This document shows positions 1 through 5,888 of a stretch of DNA of 13,917 bases, piece by piece. A model generated the notes under the pieces. It did not search any database. It worked only from the letters and a program-made list of their open reading frames with translations, and was not told the DNA's origin. The DNA comes from Clostridiaceae bacterium (GTDB taxonomy: Bacteria; Bacillota; Clostridia; Monoglobales; Firm-18): NCBI GenBank assembly GCA_012511915.1, contig JAAZFB010000105.1:1-13917 (forward strand). Reading direction: 5' to 3'. Position numbers and translations under genes: made by a program. Every line of letters begins with the position of its first letter. Within the stretch, counting starts at the first letter, position 1.

Positions 1-57
1 GCGATAGGGTTTATCGTGGGCGGAATAATTACATGGTTTTTAAATACTAATCTTTAA
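1..57 (+). CDS. C-terminal end of a probable membrane protein (partial)
   Basis: Frame 1 is open from the window edge to a TAA at 55-57 and encodes 18 residues ending FLNTNL. The residues before that (AIGFIVGGIITWFL) are hydrophobic and glycine-rich like the last membrane helix of an integral membrane protein. The gene would converge on the response regulator, whose stop lies 10 bases away. Nothing identifies the family, and the fragment is short enough to be fortuitous. If real, it leaves no room for a histidine kinase gene directly downstream of the regulator. Confidence 0.45.
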   Translation, partial: AIGFIVGGIITWFLNTNL

Positions 58-67
58 TAAAACCTTT

Positions 68-784
68 TTATTCGGTTGGTGTATACTGCTTTGCAAAAAA
101 GTACCCTACTCCACGACGGGTAACGACATATTTGGGATTAGACGCATCGTCTTCTATTTTTTCACGAAGACGACGTATTGTAACATCGACTGTTCTAACA
201 TCCCCATAGTATTCATAGCCCCAAACTTTTTCCAAAAGGGCTTCCCGTGAAAAGATTTTTTCCGGCTGTAATGCAAGGAACTTTAAAAGTTCAAATTCAC
301 GCAAGGTAAGTTCTAAAGGTTGCTTATTTTTCTTAACTTCATAGCGTTCAATATTAATCTCAAGCAAACCTTGGGTTATGCTTGCGGTTTCCGGATTTGT
401 ACCTAGGTATGCCAGGTCAGAAGTACCCCTTCTTAAGTTTGCCTTCACCCTTGCCATTAATTCTTTAATTGAAAATGGCTTAGTTATATAATCGTCAGCC
501 CCTATGGCAAGACCTAAAACCTTGTCTACCTCTTCTTCCCGAGCTGTTATCATAAGAATTGGGGTTGACAAACGCTCCCGCAGTTTTTTACATACTGTAA
601 AACCGTCCATTTTGGGAAGCATAACATCCAACAATATAAGATCCGGATTGGATTCTAATGCAATTTTAATAGCCATTTCACCGTCATATGCCTCTAATAC
701 TTTGTAACCCTCTTTTTTTAAATTGAAACGTAAAATATCAACTATCGGTTCTTCGTCGTCAACAACTAAAATTGTTTGTTCCAT
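68..784 (-). CDS. walR: WalR/YycF-type OmpR-family response regulator
   Basis: This 238-residue protein is a full-length OmpR-family regulator. The receiver domain (about 4-118) has acidic residues D9/D10, the phosphoacceptor D53 in LLDVMLPKMDG, T80 and K102 in GADDYITKPF. A winged-helix DNA-binding domain (about 140-232) ends with VDVTIRRLREKIEDD and VVTRRGVGYFF, very close to WalR, the essential regulator of cell-wall turnover in Firmicutes. The ATG at 784 is preceded by an AAAGGAATG-like binding site. It lies 32 bases downstream of the M23 hydrolase gene on the same strand, so the two are probably cotranscribed, which fits WalR control of autolysins. The usual walK kinase gene does not follow; the next coding sequence appears to run the other way. 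The WalR assignment rests on motif resemblance, and a PhoP-like relative is possible. Confidence 0.85.
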   Translation of the reverse strand: MEQTILVVDDEEPIVDILRFNLKKEGYKVLEAYDGEMAIKIALESNPDLILLDVMLPKMDGFTVCKKLRERLSTPILMITAREEEVDKVLGLAIGADDYITKPFSIKELMARVKANLRRGTSDLAYLGTNPETASITQGLLEINIERYEVKKNKQPLELTLREFELLKFLALQPEKIFSREALLEKVWGYEYYGDVRTVDVTIRRLREKIEDDASNPKYVVTRRGVGYFFAKQYTPTE

Positions 785-816
785 AAAGTTTCATTCCTTT
801 ATTAATCTAATTATTT

Positions 817-2388
817 TCAATTAATGTATTTGCTGGGGTTTTGCGCTACACCATTAAGGCGCACTTCAAAATGGCAATGAGGACCGGTACTTCTTCCGGT
901 ATTTCCTACCTTTGCGATTAATTCACCTTTTGCAACTTTTTCACCTGGCGATACCGATATGGAACTACAATGACCGTAATATGTTTCATAGCCGTTGCCG
1001 TGGTTTATTTTAACAAGATAACCATAACCACCGCTCCAACCGGAAAATGTTACGGTACCGCCATCGGCTGCTTTTATCGGTGTTCCGGTTGGCGCCGCTA
1101 TATCCAACCCCTTGTGAAAACCTCTGCTGCGATTGCCATAACGGGAGGAGATAGTGCCAAACACCGGCCGTGCAAGTTTACCGGATATCGCAACGGTGGA
1201 TAAATCTTTTTTCATTCCCACTTTAACCGATTCTGCAACCGGTTCGGATAATATCTCTTCAGAAATTATATTTCTATCAACAATCTCGTCGTTTTGCTTG
1301 GTAATCTCTTCAACAACGTATTTCTTACCCTCTACACCTGCAACGACTACTGATTTTTTCCCAAGCGGCATATCATAGTCTTGAATTTCGTTAACCGGAT
1401 ACGGTATGGCTTTTTCACCTTTATACACGTACTTGGTTTGAACATTAAGAATATATTCGATTTTACTTATTAATAATTCATCGCCCTCGTGTAGCACATC
1501 GCTTAACTCTTTGTTTAAACTGTATAATTCATCAACGCTCATAGCAAATTTGTTTGCTATACCCCAAATAGTATCATTTTGCATCACTTTGTACACTTTT
1601 GGGGTTTCACGGGTAGCAGTCAACGCATTATAAATCCCGTCTTGGCTTCGCATATAGCCTATAGGAATAAATTCTTTTCTGATGGAGACGCTTTCAACAA
1701 ATTCTACTTGTGCATCGGGAGTGCCATCTAAATTGTCATTCTTAATTTTTTCAACCGCATCTCTAGCAACCTGCTCATTTAGGGCAGCGCATATTAAAAC
1801 ATCGTTTACATATATGGCATATGCCTCTTCAACTTCGCCAAAGGTAGAAAGTATATTTTGCCTTAAAGTATAATCGCTTGTTAAGCTTTTTCCAAAAACA
1901 AGCCGCGCTATGTAAACCGGCTTATCTGTGGGCTCAACTTCTTTGCCCAGCGTTGTAGAAAGTGATTGTTGCATATCTTTTATAAGGCTTTCAAATTTTG
2001 CTGTGTCTTTAATTATTCCTATGTTTTTTCCATTAATAAGCGCTTGTTGCGCAAAATGAAGGTCAGTTGCAATAACAGACCCATACAACAAAAAGCCGGT
2101 GATACACAATGCAACGGTATATAATACTGCCACCTTTAAATGCTGCATTCGCTCCCATGCATTCTTAACACGCTTAATAATCAGGCGTTGTTTATCGGTA
2201 TTAAATTGTATTTTATACCCACTAAGCTGTTTTAATAAAAAAGCTTGTTGAATATTTTTTCCCTTTTGAAGCTTTGCTTTTGTTTCGGCAACCGCAATAA
2301 AATTACGGGTGCTTGCAGTTTTTGTTTTGTATTGCATAACATCAGCCGCCTCAAAAATCAAACGTCTGGTTTCTTTGTAATAAAACAA
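817..2388 (-). CDS. Membrane-anchored LysM/G5/M23 peptidoglycan endopeptidase
   Basis: The 523-residue protein has a cytoplasmic basic N-terminus of about 85 residues, one membrane helix (about 86-105), an extracytoplasmic region, a LysM domain (about 265-308, VYKVMQNDTIWGIANKF), a G5-like segment (about 311-387) and a C-terminal M23 metallopeptidase domain (about 405-520). The M23 zinc and catalytic residues are present: H425 and D429 in HKGLDIAAP, H473 in YYGHCSS, and H504/H506 in HCHFEV. It should cleave peptide cross-links in the cell wall while tethered to the membrane. Translation begins at TTG (2388-2386), chosen because TGAGGTGATT sits immediately upstream with proper spacing. A sigma-A promoter lies at 2424-2452. 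The unusually long cytoplasmic tail has no domain I recognise. Confidence 0.9.
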   Translation of the reverse strand: MFYYKETRRLIFEAADVMQYKTKTASTRNFIAVAETKAKLQKGKNIQQAFLLKQLSGYKIQFNTDKQRLIIKRVKNAWERMQHLKVAVLYTVALCITGFLLYGSVIATDLHFAQQALINGKNIGIIKDTAKFESLIKDMQQSLSTTLGKEVEPTDKPVYIARLVFGKSLTSDYTLRQNILSTFGEVEEAYAIYVNDVLICAALNEQVARDAVEKIKNDNLDGTPDAQVEFVESVSIRKEFIPIGYMRSQDGIYNALTATRETPKVYKVMQNDTIWGIANKFAMSVDELYSLNKELSDVLHEGDELLISKIEYILNVQTKYVYKGEKAIPYPVNEIQDYDMPLGKKSVVVAGVEGKKYVVEEITKQNDEIVDRNIISEEILSEPVAESVKVGMKKDLSTVAISGKLARPVFGTISSRYGNRSRGFHKGLDIAAPTGTPIKAADGGTVTFSGWSGGYGYLVKINHGNGYETYYGHCSSISVSPGEKVAKGELIAKVGNTGRSTGPHCHFEVRLNGVAQNPSKYIN

Positions 2389-2423
2389 ATAATCACCTCA
2401 ACAATATAACCTTGACGCTTGAC

Positions 2424-2452
2424 ATTATATTATATTTTTAACACAATTGCAA
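2424..2452 (-). promoter_or_regulatory. Sigma-A promoter of the M23-walR operon
   Basis: On the minus strand TTGCAA (2452-2447) is followed after 17 bases by TATAAT (2429-2424), about 35 bases before the TTG start of the hydrolase gene. Spacing and -10 box are consensus. TGTTAA (2443-2438) lies in the spacer and TGTTAC (2465-2460) lies upstream; both resemble WalR half-sites, but they are 22 rather than the usual 11 bases apart. Confidence 0.7.
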
Positions 2453-2496
2453 TACTTTTGTAACATTTAATTAGTGGCTTGAGTTTATTCTTTATA

Positions 2497-2877
2497 TTAA
2501 AATATGTTCTCGATGTATAACTTATCTTTGATTTTGATGTATTTAGTGAAAAACCGAAGTGTTGAAAGTTGCGCCATTGCCTCGATTTTTTCACTTTGTC
2601 CAATGTACGATTTTAAATTTGCCAGGGCAATGTTTATATTGCGCAGCTCGTCATGATGAAAAAGCAGCGCCAGGCGCTTACTTGTTGCTGACCAATCTTG
2701 TTCAATCTGATTGACTAATTGCTGGCTTTCCTGCCAGTTTTCGCTTTCAACCGCCCCCGTAATACTAGTTAATAGGTCATTAAAAGATTGTATCTTTTTT
2801 GCGATATAAAAATTACCGAAAACTATTGATATAATAATAACTATGAGAATAACAGCTGCAATTATTACAGTTTTCAT
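2497..2877 (-). CDS. DUF4363 family membrane-anchored protein
   Basis: The 126-residue protein starts with one hydrophobic segment (about 4-27, VIIAAVILIVIIISIVFG) followed by a soluble, helix-rich region containing WQESQQLVNQIEQDW and ALLFHHDELRNI, the pattern of the small DUF4363 proteins of clostridia. The soluble part is probably outside the membrane. Function is unknown. Its ATG shares one A with the TAA of the upstream DUF421 gene (TAATG), so translation is probably coupled. DUF421 and DUF4363 genes are often paired in spore-forming Firmicutes, which supports both calls. No convincing terminator is visible between this gene and the M23 promoter. Confidence 0.75.
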   Translation of the reverse strand: MKTVIIAAVILIVIIISIVFGNFYIAKKIQSFNDLLTSITGAVESENWQESQQLVNQIEQDWSATSKRLALLFHHDELRNINIALANLKSYIGQSEKIEAMAQLSTLRFFTKYIKIKDKLYIENIF

Positions 2878-3425
2878 TATTTCGATCCTTTCTCCTGCTT
2901 ATTTTGTTGTGTTTGTTTTTGCGTCGGTTGTTGCTGCTGCTGCAAAATTTCGTCTACATCTTTTTGCACCAGCGGTTTATTTTCTTTTTTCGGTATAACG
3001 CTCAATCTGCCGTTTGCTTCCAGTATTCCGTATTTTACATCCCCTATGTTCGCATAACCTGCGGACCTTAGTTCCTCCATTAAATTGTCACGATCAAATC
3101 TAATCTTTCTCATTTCGTCCATTACGATATTGCCATCACAAATTAAAATGCTTGGTACACCTTTAATAAATCGTCTGACTTTTTTGCTCTTCATTTCGGC
3201 AAACGAAAACAAAACTTCCAACACTACAATGGTTAATATCGGAATAACACCTGTAGTTATCGGTATGCTAGTTTCCTGAATAGGAATTGCGGCAAGTTCC
3301 GATATCATTATTGTAACGACAAGTTCTAATGGCTCGAGTTCACCTACCTGCCTTTTGCCCATAAGGCGCACTGCAGCAATTACAATTACATAAAGAATTA
3401 TTGTTCTAACAAATGATATTGCCAT
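2877..3425 (-). CDS. DUF421 (YetF-like) membrane protein with Q-rich tail
   Basis: The 182-residue protein has two or three N-terminal membrane segments (about 5-20, 34-50, 55-75) containing the family-typical RLMGKRQVGELEPLELVV, then the cytoplasmic YetF domain with VPSILICDGNIV and LRSAGYANIGDVKYGILE. DUF421 proteins occur in spore formers; their biochemical role is not established. The ATG at 3425 follows GGAGG with a 4-base spacer. The last 25 or so residues are glutamine- and lysine-rich (QQQQQPTQKQTQQNKQ), a low-complexity tail that probably lies in the cytoplasm and is likely variable between strains. The gene is transcribed divergently from the ECF-type gene at 3557; no strong minus-strand promoter stands out. 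Confidence 0.85.
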   Translation of the reverse strand: MAISFVRTIILYVIVIAAVRLMGKRQVGELEPLELVVTIMISELAAIPIQETSIPITTGVIPILTIVVLEVLFSFAEMKSKKVRRFIKGVPSILICDGNIVMDEMRKIRFDRDNLMEELRSAGYANIGDVKYGILEANGRLSVIPKKENKPLVQKDVDEILQQQQQPTQKQTQQNKQEKGSK

Positions 3426-3500
3426 ATTTCCTCCACTTGGTAATCCTCAATTATTCTACACCTTAATTAGTATAATGACTATTTCCATATAAATTATGTA

Positions 3501-3529
3501 TTGCATTAAATTAACTTATATGATATAAT
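3501..3529 (+). promoter_or_regulatory. Sigma-A promoter for the ECF-type gene and probably tRNA-Val
   Basis: TTGCAT (3501-3506) and TATAAT (3524-3529) are separated by 17 bases, with the GTG start 27 bases beyond the -10 box. No separate promoter is visible between this gene and the tRNA, so both probably share this one. Confidence 0.7.
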
Positions 3530-3556
3530 TTTTTCGCATAGAGGGGAGTGTAATAA

Positions 3557-4093
3557 GTGTCAAAGATCAAACTAATTACCCGGACGGCAATACTGTTAGC
3601 TCTTGCTATTATATTTCAGAATTTCCGATATTTTATAGGGGCTCTGCCTTTTTCTACGTATATTATCGGTTCATTAGTTAACTTAGTCATTTTTATCGCG
3701 ACAGGTTCGGTTGGGCTTTTGTCCGGAATTATTGTATGCTTGGTGACACCCATTGTTGCTTTGTTTCAAGGGCATCTGCCGCATTTTTTATTGGCACCCG
3801 TTACTATGCTCGGCAATTCTGTGCTTGCAGTTACGTTTTACCTGTTCTTGAAATCCAAGTTCAGCAAACCTTTTAATATGTTACTCGGCGTCATTGCAGG
3901 TGCGTTAATAAAATGGGTTTTTATGTACTGGTTTGGTATAAAAGTAATTCTTAAGTTGTTTATACCCGAATTGCCTGCACAAAAAGCGGCGGTAATTTCC
4001 GCATCATTTAATACACCCCAAATTATTACAGCGTTAATCGGCGGTCTTTTAGCAATAATAATAATCAAAATGCTGAAAACCGATAAAACATAA
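3557..4093 (+). CDS. ECF transporter S-component-like membrane protein
   Basis: The 178-residue protein is almost entirely hydrophobic, with about five or six membrane helices and a short charged C-terminus (KMLKTDKT). The early ALLLALAIIF-type helix, the repeated small-residue helices and PIVALFQGHLPHFLLAPV resemble substrate-binding S components of energy-coupling-factor vitamin or metabolite transporters. The substrate cannot be told from the sequence, and no EcfA or EcfT partner is nearby, so it would rely on a shared module encoded elsewhere. The start is GTG at 3557, preceded by GAGGGGAGTG at 3541-3550. The gene ends 21 bases before tRNA-Val, with which it is probably cotranscribed. Confidence 0.6.
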   Translation: MSKIKLITRTAILLALAIIFQNFRYFIGALPFSTYIIGSLVNLVIFIATGSVGLLSGIIVCLVTPIVALFQGHLPHFLLAPVTMLGNSVLAVTFYLFLKSKFSKPFNMLLGVIAGALIKWVFMYWFGIKVILKLFIPELPAQKAAVISASFNTPQIITALIGGLLAIIIIKMLKTDKT

Positions 4094-4114
4094 ATATTAA
4101 CCAATCTTGATGAT

Positions 4115-4191
4115 GGTCGATTAGCTCAGTCGGTTAGAGTGCTTGCTTGACATGCAAGAGGTCACCGGTTCAATTCCAGTATCGACCACCA
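4115..4191 (+). tRNA. tRNA-Val(GAC)
   Basis: The cloverleaf is complete: acceptor GGTCGAT (4115-4121) pairs with ATCGACC (4181-4187), D arm 4124-4140, anticodon stem CTTGC/GCAAG (4142-4146 and 4154-4158) around loop TTGACAT, T loop TTCAATT (4169-4175). The anticodon at 4149-4151 is GAC, which reads GUC and GUU valine codons. CCA is encoded at 4189-4191. The T stem has one mismatch (C4166-A4178). The tRNA is followed 7 bases later by an intrinsic terminator, and the variable polysaccharide region begins beyond it. Confidence 0.95.
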
Positions 4192-4197
4192 AAGGTT

Positions 4198-4247
4198 ATC
4201 CCCTGAAAGCCCTTTAAACATAAGACTTTCAGGGGATTTGTTTTTTT
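4198..4247 (+). terminator. Intrinsic terminator after tRNA-Val
   Basis: A perfect 12-bp stem, ATCCCCTGAAAG (4198-4209) with CTTTCAGGGGAT (4226-4237), encloses a 16-base loop and is followed by TTGTTTTTTT. It separates the tRNA transcript from the downstream cluster. Confidence 0.93.
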
Positions 4248-4312
4248 ATCGCACTTTGCCACTTAAAGTTTGCTCGTGTATAAAAAAATAGCAAATGTTT
4301 ACAAATGCAAAA

Positions 4313-4329
4313 GGGTAATATTGGGTAAT
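4313..4329 (+). repeat. Tandem GGGTAAT pair upstream of the cluster promoter
   Basis: GGGTAAT occurs at 4313-4319 and again at 4323-4329, exactly 10 bases apart, which puts both on the same face of the helix. The pair ends 27 bases before the -35 box of the promoter at 4357-4385, a position suited to an activator. It could equally be chance, since the copies are short. Confidence 0.3.
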
Positions 4330-4356
4330 GGGGCGTATAATTTTGCATAAAAGTTA

Positions 4357-4385
4357 TTGCTTTTAATACTCAAAGGTGCTATAAT
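4357..4385 (+). promoter_or_regulatory. Sigma-A promoter of the loaP/polysaccharide region
   Basis: TTGCTT (4357-4362) and TATAAT (4380-4385) are 17 bases apart. A transcript from here, beginning near 4392, would run through the aminotransferase remnant into loaP. A second TATAAT at 4336-4341 has no fitting -35 box. No start codon with a good binding site follows immediately, which suggests that the original first gene has been lost or damaged. Confidence 0.7.
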
Positions 4386-4425
4386 TTAAAAATCAGTATT
4401 CTCATGCTTAAATCTTACGGGTTAG

Positions 4426-4974
4426 ATAGATGCTTTTATTAAGTATGATACAAACTGGATCGCCCCTTTAGGGAAAAATGTTACAGAGTTTGAAAGTGAA
4501 TTTGCGGGGCATATAGGTATTAAACATGCGGCGGCACTTTCCTCTGGTACAGCCGCTTTACATATGACATTAAAAGCTTCTGGTGTTGGTGCTGGTGATG
4601 TTGTGTTTTGCCAAAGCCTAACCTTTGTGGCGACTGCGAATCCTATTATTTATCAAGGAGCAATTCCGGTTTTTATTGACAGCGATGAAAAAACGTGGAA
4701 TATGTGCCCGATTGCACTTGAAAGAGCGTTTGAAAAATATACTCCCAAAGCTGTAATTGCCGTCCATTTATATGGGTTATCGGCAGATACTGATACTATT
4801 TCTTCAATTTGCAAGCAAAATGGTGTACCTTTGATTGAAAATGCTGCCGAATCGCTTGGGACGATTTACAAAGGAAAGCATATCGGGACGTTTGCTGATT
4901 ACGGCATATTCAGCTTACATGAGGACAGGTTTTGTACAGGATGTTATGGGGCAAAACGGCTTAAAAGCGCATGA
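4426..4974 (+). pseudogene. DegT/DnrJ/EryC1 aminotransferase fragment, both ends missing
   Basis: The frame open from 4426 encodes DTNWIAPLGKNV, AALSSGTAALHMTLKA, NPIIYQGAIPVFIDSDEKTW and LIENAAESLGTIYKGKHIGTFADYGIFS (split here over several motifs), the N-terminal half of a PLP-dependent sugar aminotransferase like PglE or WecE. An in-frame TAG at 4423 removes the first 20-25 residues. Resemblance stops at about 4914, just before the segment with the PLP-binding lysine; the remaining residues to the TGA at 4972 are unrelated. No ribosome binding site precedes a usable start (the first in-frame ATG is 4564). It therefore cannot make an active enzyme. It differs in sequence from the second aminotransferase remnant at 5889, so it is not a simple duplicate. 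loaP begins 29 bases after its stop. Confidence 0.8.
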
Positions 4975-5003
4975 AATAAGAGTATATTTTAAAGAGGCAC
5001 TAT

Positions 5004-5528
5004 ATGAATCAACAGAACAATGTTTATTGGTATGTATTATTTGTATATACAAATCAAGAAGAAAAAGTTAAGCTAATAATTGAAAAGGAACTGGGAAATA
5101 GGATAAACGCCATTGTTCCTAAAAGAGAAATAAAAGAAAGAAAAGCAGGAAAATTTCGACGGGTAAGAAAGGTATTGTTTCCGGGCTATGTGTTTTTAGA
5201 GGGTGTTATAGATGTTGATTTGTATTATAGAATAAAAAAAATTCCACACATAATAAAACTATTAAGAACGGATGAAGATATTCAGAGAGTTGATGAAAAA
5301 GAGAAAGAAGTTATAAAGAATTTAATAGACAATAAGGAAAACATTATAGGAATTTCAACAGTTTACAAAAAAAATGATAAGGTAATAGTTGTTTCTGGTC
5401 CATTGGTAGGATTTGAAGGCCAAATAGCAAAAATAGATGCAAGAAAAGGCAGAGCAAAAGTAAGGCTATTTTTAATGAATGAAGAAAGAATTGTACATCT
5501 TGGAATTGAGTTGGTTGACAAACTTTAA
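5004..5528 (+). CDS. loaP: LoaP-type specialised NusG paralogue (processive antiterminator)
   Basis: The 174-residue protein has an N-terminal NGN domain (about 7-105; VYWYVLFVYTNQEEKVK, VPKREIKERKAGKFRR, VLFPGYVFLEG) and a C-terminal KOW domain (about 122-172; GPLVGFEGQIAKIDARKGRA). The length and the basic KRE..RKAGKFRRVRK segment match LoaP rather than housekeeping NusG. LoaP proteins bind RNA polymerase and an RNA hairpin in the leader of a target operon so that transcription passes internal terminators; in Firmicutes they typically sit beside antibiotic or polysaccharide clusters. The ATG at 5004 follows AAAGAGG by six bases. The gene is visibly richer in A and lysine codons than its neighbours, suggesting separate origin. 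A 360-base leader and the polysaccharide genes follow on the same strand, the expected target. Confidence 0.8.
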   Translation: MNQQNNVYWYVLFVYTNQEEKVKLIIEKELGNRINAIVPKREIKERKAGKFRRVRKVLFPGYVFLEGVIDVDLYYRIKKIPHIIKLLRTDEDIQRVDEKEKEVIKNLIDNKENIIGISTVYKKNDKVIVVSGPLVGFEGQIAKIDARKGRAKVRLFLMNEERIVHLGIELVDKL

Positions 5529-5535
5529 ATATAAT
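5506..5535 (+). promoter_or_regulatory. Possible promoter at the 3' end of loaP
   Basis: TTGAGT (5506-5511) and TATAAT (5530-5535) are separated by 18 bases and overlap the last loaP codons and stop. A transcript from here would begin near 5542 and carry the whole leader with its hairpins into the gene cluster. The region is AT-rich, so chance matches are likely. Confidence 0.35.
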
Positions 5536-5775
5536 TTTTAGGTGTTTCGGCCCTAAAGAAAGTAATAAAGGATATATAAAAGTAGGTGTAGCATAATTTA
5601 GAGGATTATGTGAAATGGCGGAGCTATGTCCAAAATAAAGATAGGATGTAAAAATCGCAAAAAAGATAATAATTTCTCATGGGTAAAGTTATTAACAGTC
5701 AAAATGACTATAAATAGCATGTAGGTAATAAGTAGAGCACTATATGAAGTGTGCGTTTTCCATCCAAGAGGTGGT

Positions 5776-5806
5776 GCTGACGCTCCGCTTCGCTCGCTGG
5801 CTCAGC
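5776..5806 (+). promoter_or_regulatory. GC-rich leader hairpin, candidate LoaP recognition element
   Basis: GCTGA (5776-5780) pairs with TCAGC (5802-5806), enclosing an imperfect pyrimidine- and GC-rich interior (5781-5801) that includes GCTTCGC, able to form a small apical loop. The element stands out sharply from the AT-rich leader. LoaP is known to bind a hairpin in the leader of its target operon, and this lies 247 bases downstream of loaP and 83 upstream of the first cluster gene. The identification with the LoaP element is inference from position and composition. Confidence 0.5.
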
Positions 5807-5830
5807 GATGAACATAAATTAGAAGTCCGC

Positions 5831-5848
5831 GTGTGGAATCCTCCACAT
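5831..5848 (+). promoter_or_regulatory. Small leader hairpin upstream of the aminotransferase
   Basis: TGTGGA (5832-5837) and TCCACA (5842-5847) form a perfect 6-bp stem with a 4-base ATCC loop, extendable by a G-T pair. It is followed by TAATTACAT rather than a T-tract, so it is not an ordinary terminator. It may be part of the folded leader. Confidence 0.4.
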
Positions 5849-5888
5849 AATTACATATACATTAATCATTAACAAGGGGACATACAGA

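Larger units (their letters stand above)
5529..5888 (+). other. Long non-coding leader between loaP and the cluster genes
   Basis: I see no credible gene in these 360 bases; all frames are closed by frequent stops. The first 200 are A-rich with a weak stem TTTAGG/CCTAAA at 5537-5557. The only GC-rich part is a hairpin at 5776-5806, and a second small hairpin lies at 5831-5848. No stem followed by a T-tract is present, so any terminator that LoaP overrides would lie further downstream. The next gene has an AAGGGG-type binding site just before its ATG at 5889. Confidence 0.6.

Noticed and set aside
56..72. AATAAAA/TTTTATT palindrome between the convergent genes as a bidirectional terminator
   Set aside because: All pairs are A-T with a three-base loop and no following T-tract, so the stem is too weak.
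970..1378. Plus-strand open frames opposite the M23 hydrolase
   Set aside because: They mirror a strongly supported minus-strand gene and have no binding sites or recognisable domains.
4835..5071. Overlapping plus-strand frame running from the aminotransferase fragment into loaP
   Set aside because: It crosses two unrelated sequences in a second frame, has no binding site, and its residues match no family I recognise; loaP and the aminotransferase motifs explain the region better.
5515..5535. Promoter formed by TTGACA (5515-5520) and TATAAT (5530-5535)
   Set aside because: The spacing is only 9 bases, far below the 16-18 needed; TTGAGT at 5506 fits better.
5537..5557. TTTAGG/CCTAAA hairpin just after loaP as a terminator
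   Set aside because: The stem is six bases with three A-T pairs and is followed by GAAAG, not a T-tract.
4248..5888. CRISPR array, riboswitch or T-box in the AT-rich intergenic DNA
   Set aside because: No regularly spaced repeats longer than 12 bases, no T-box sequence and no riboswitch core motif were visible.
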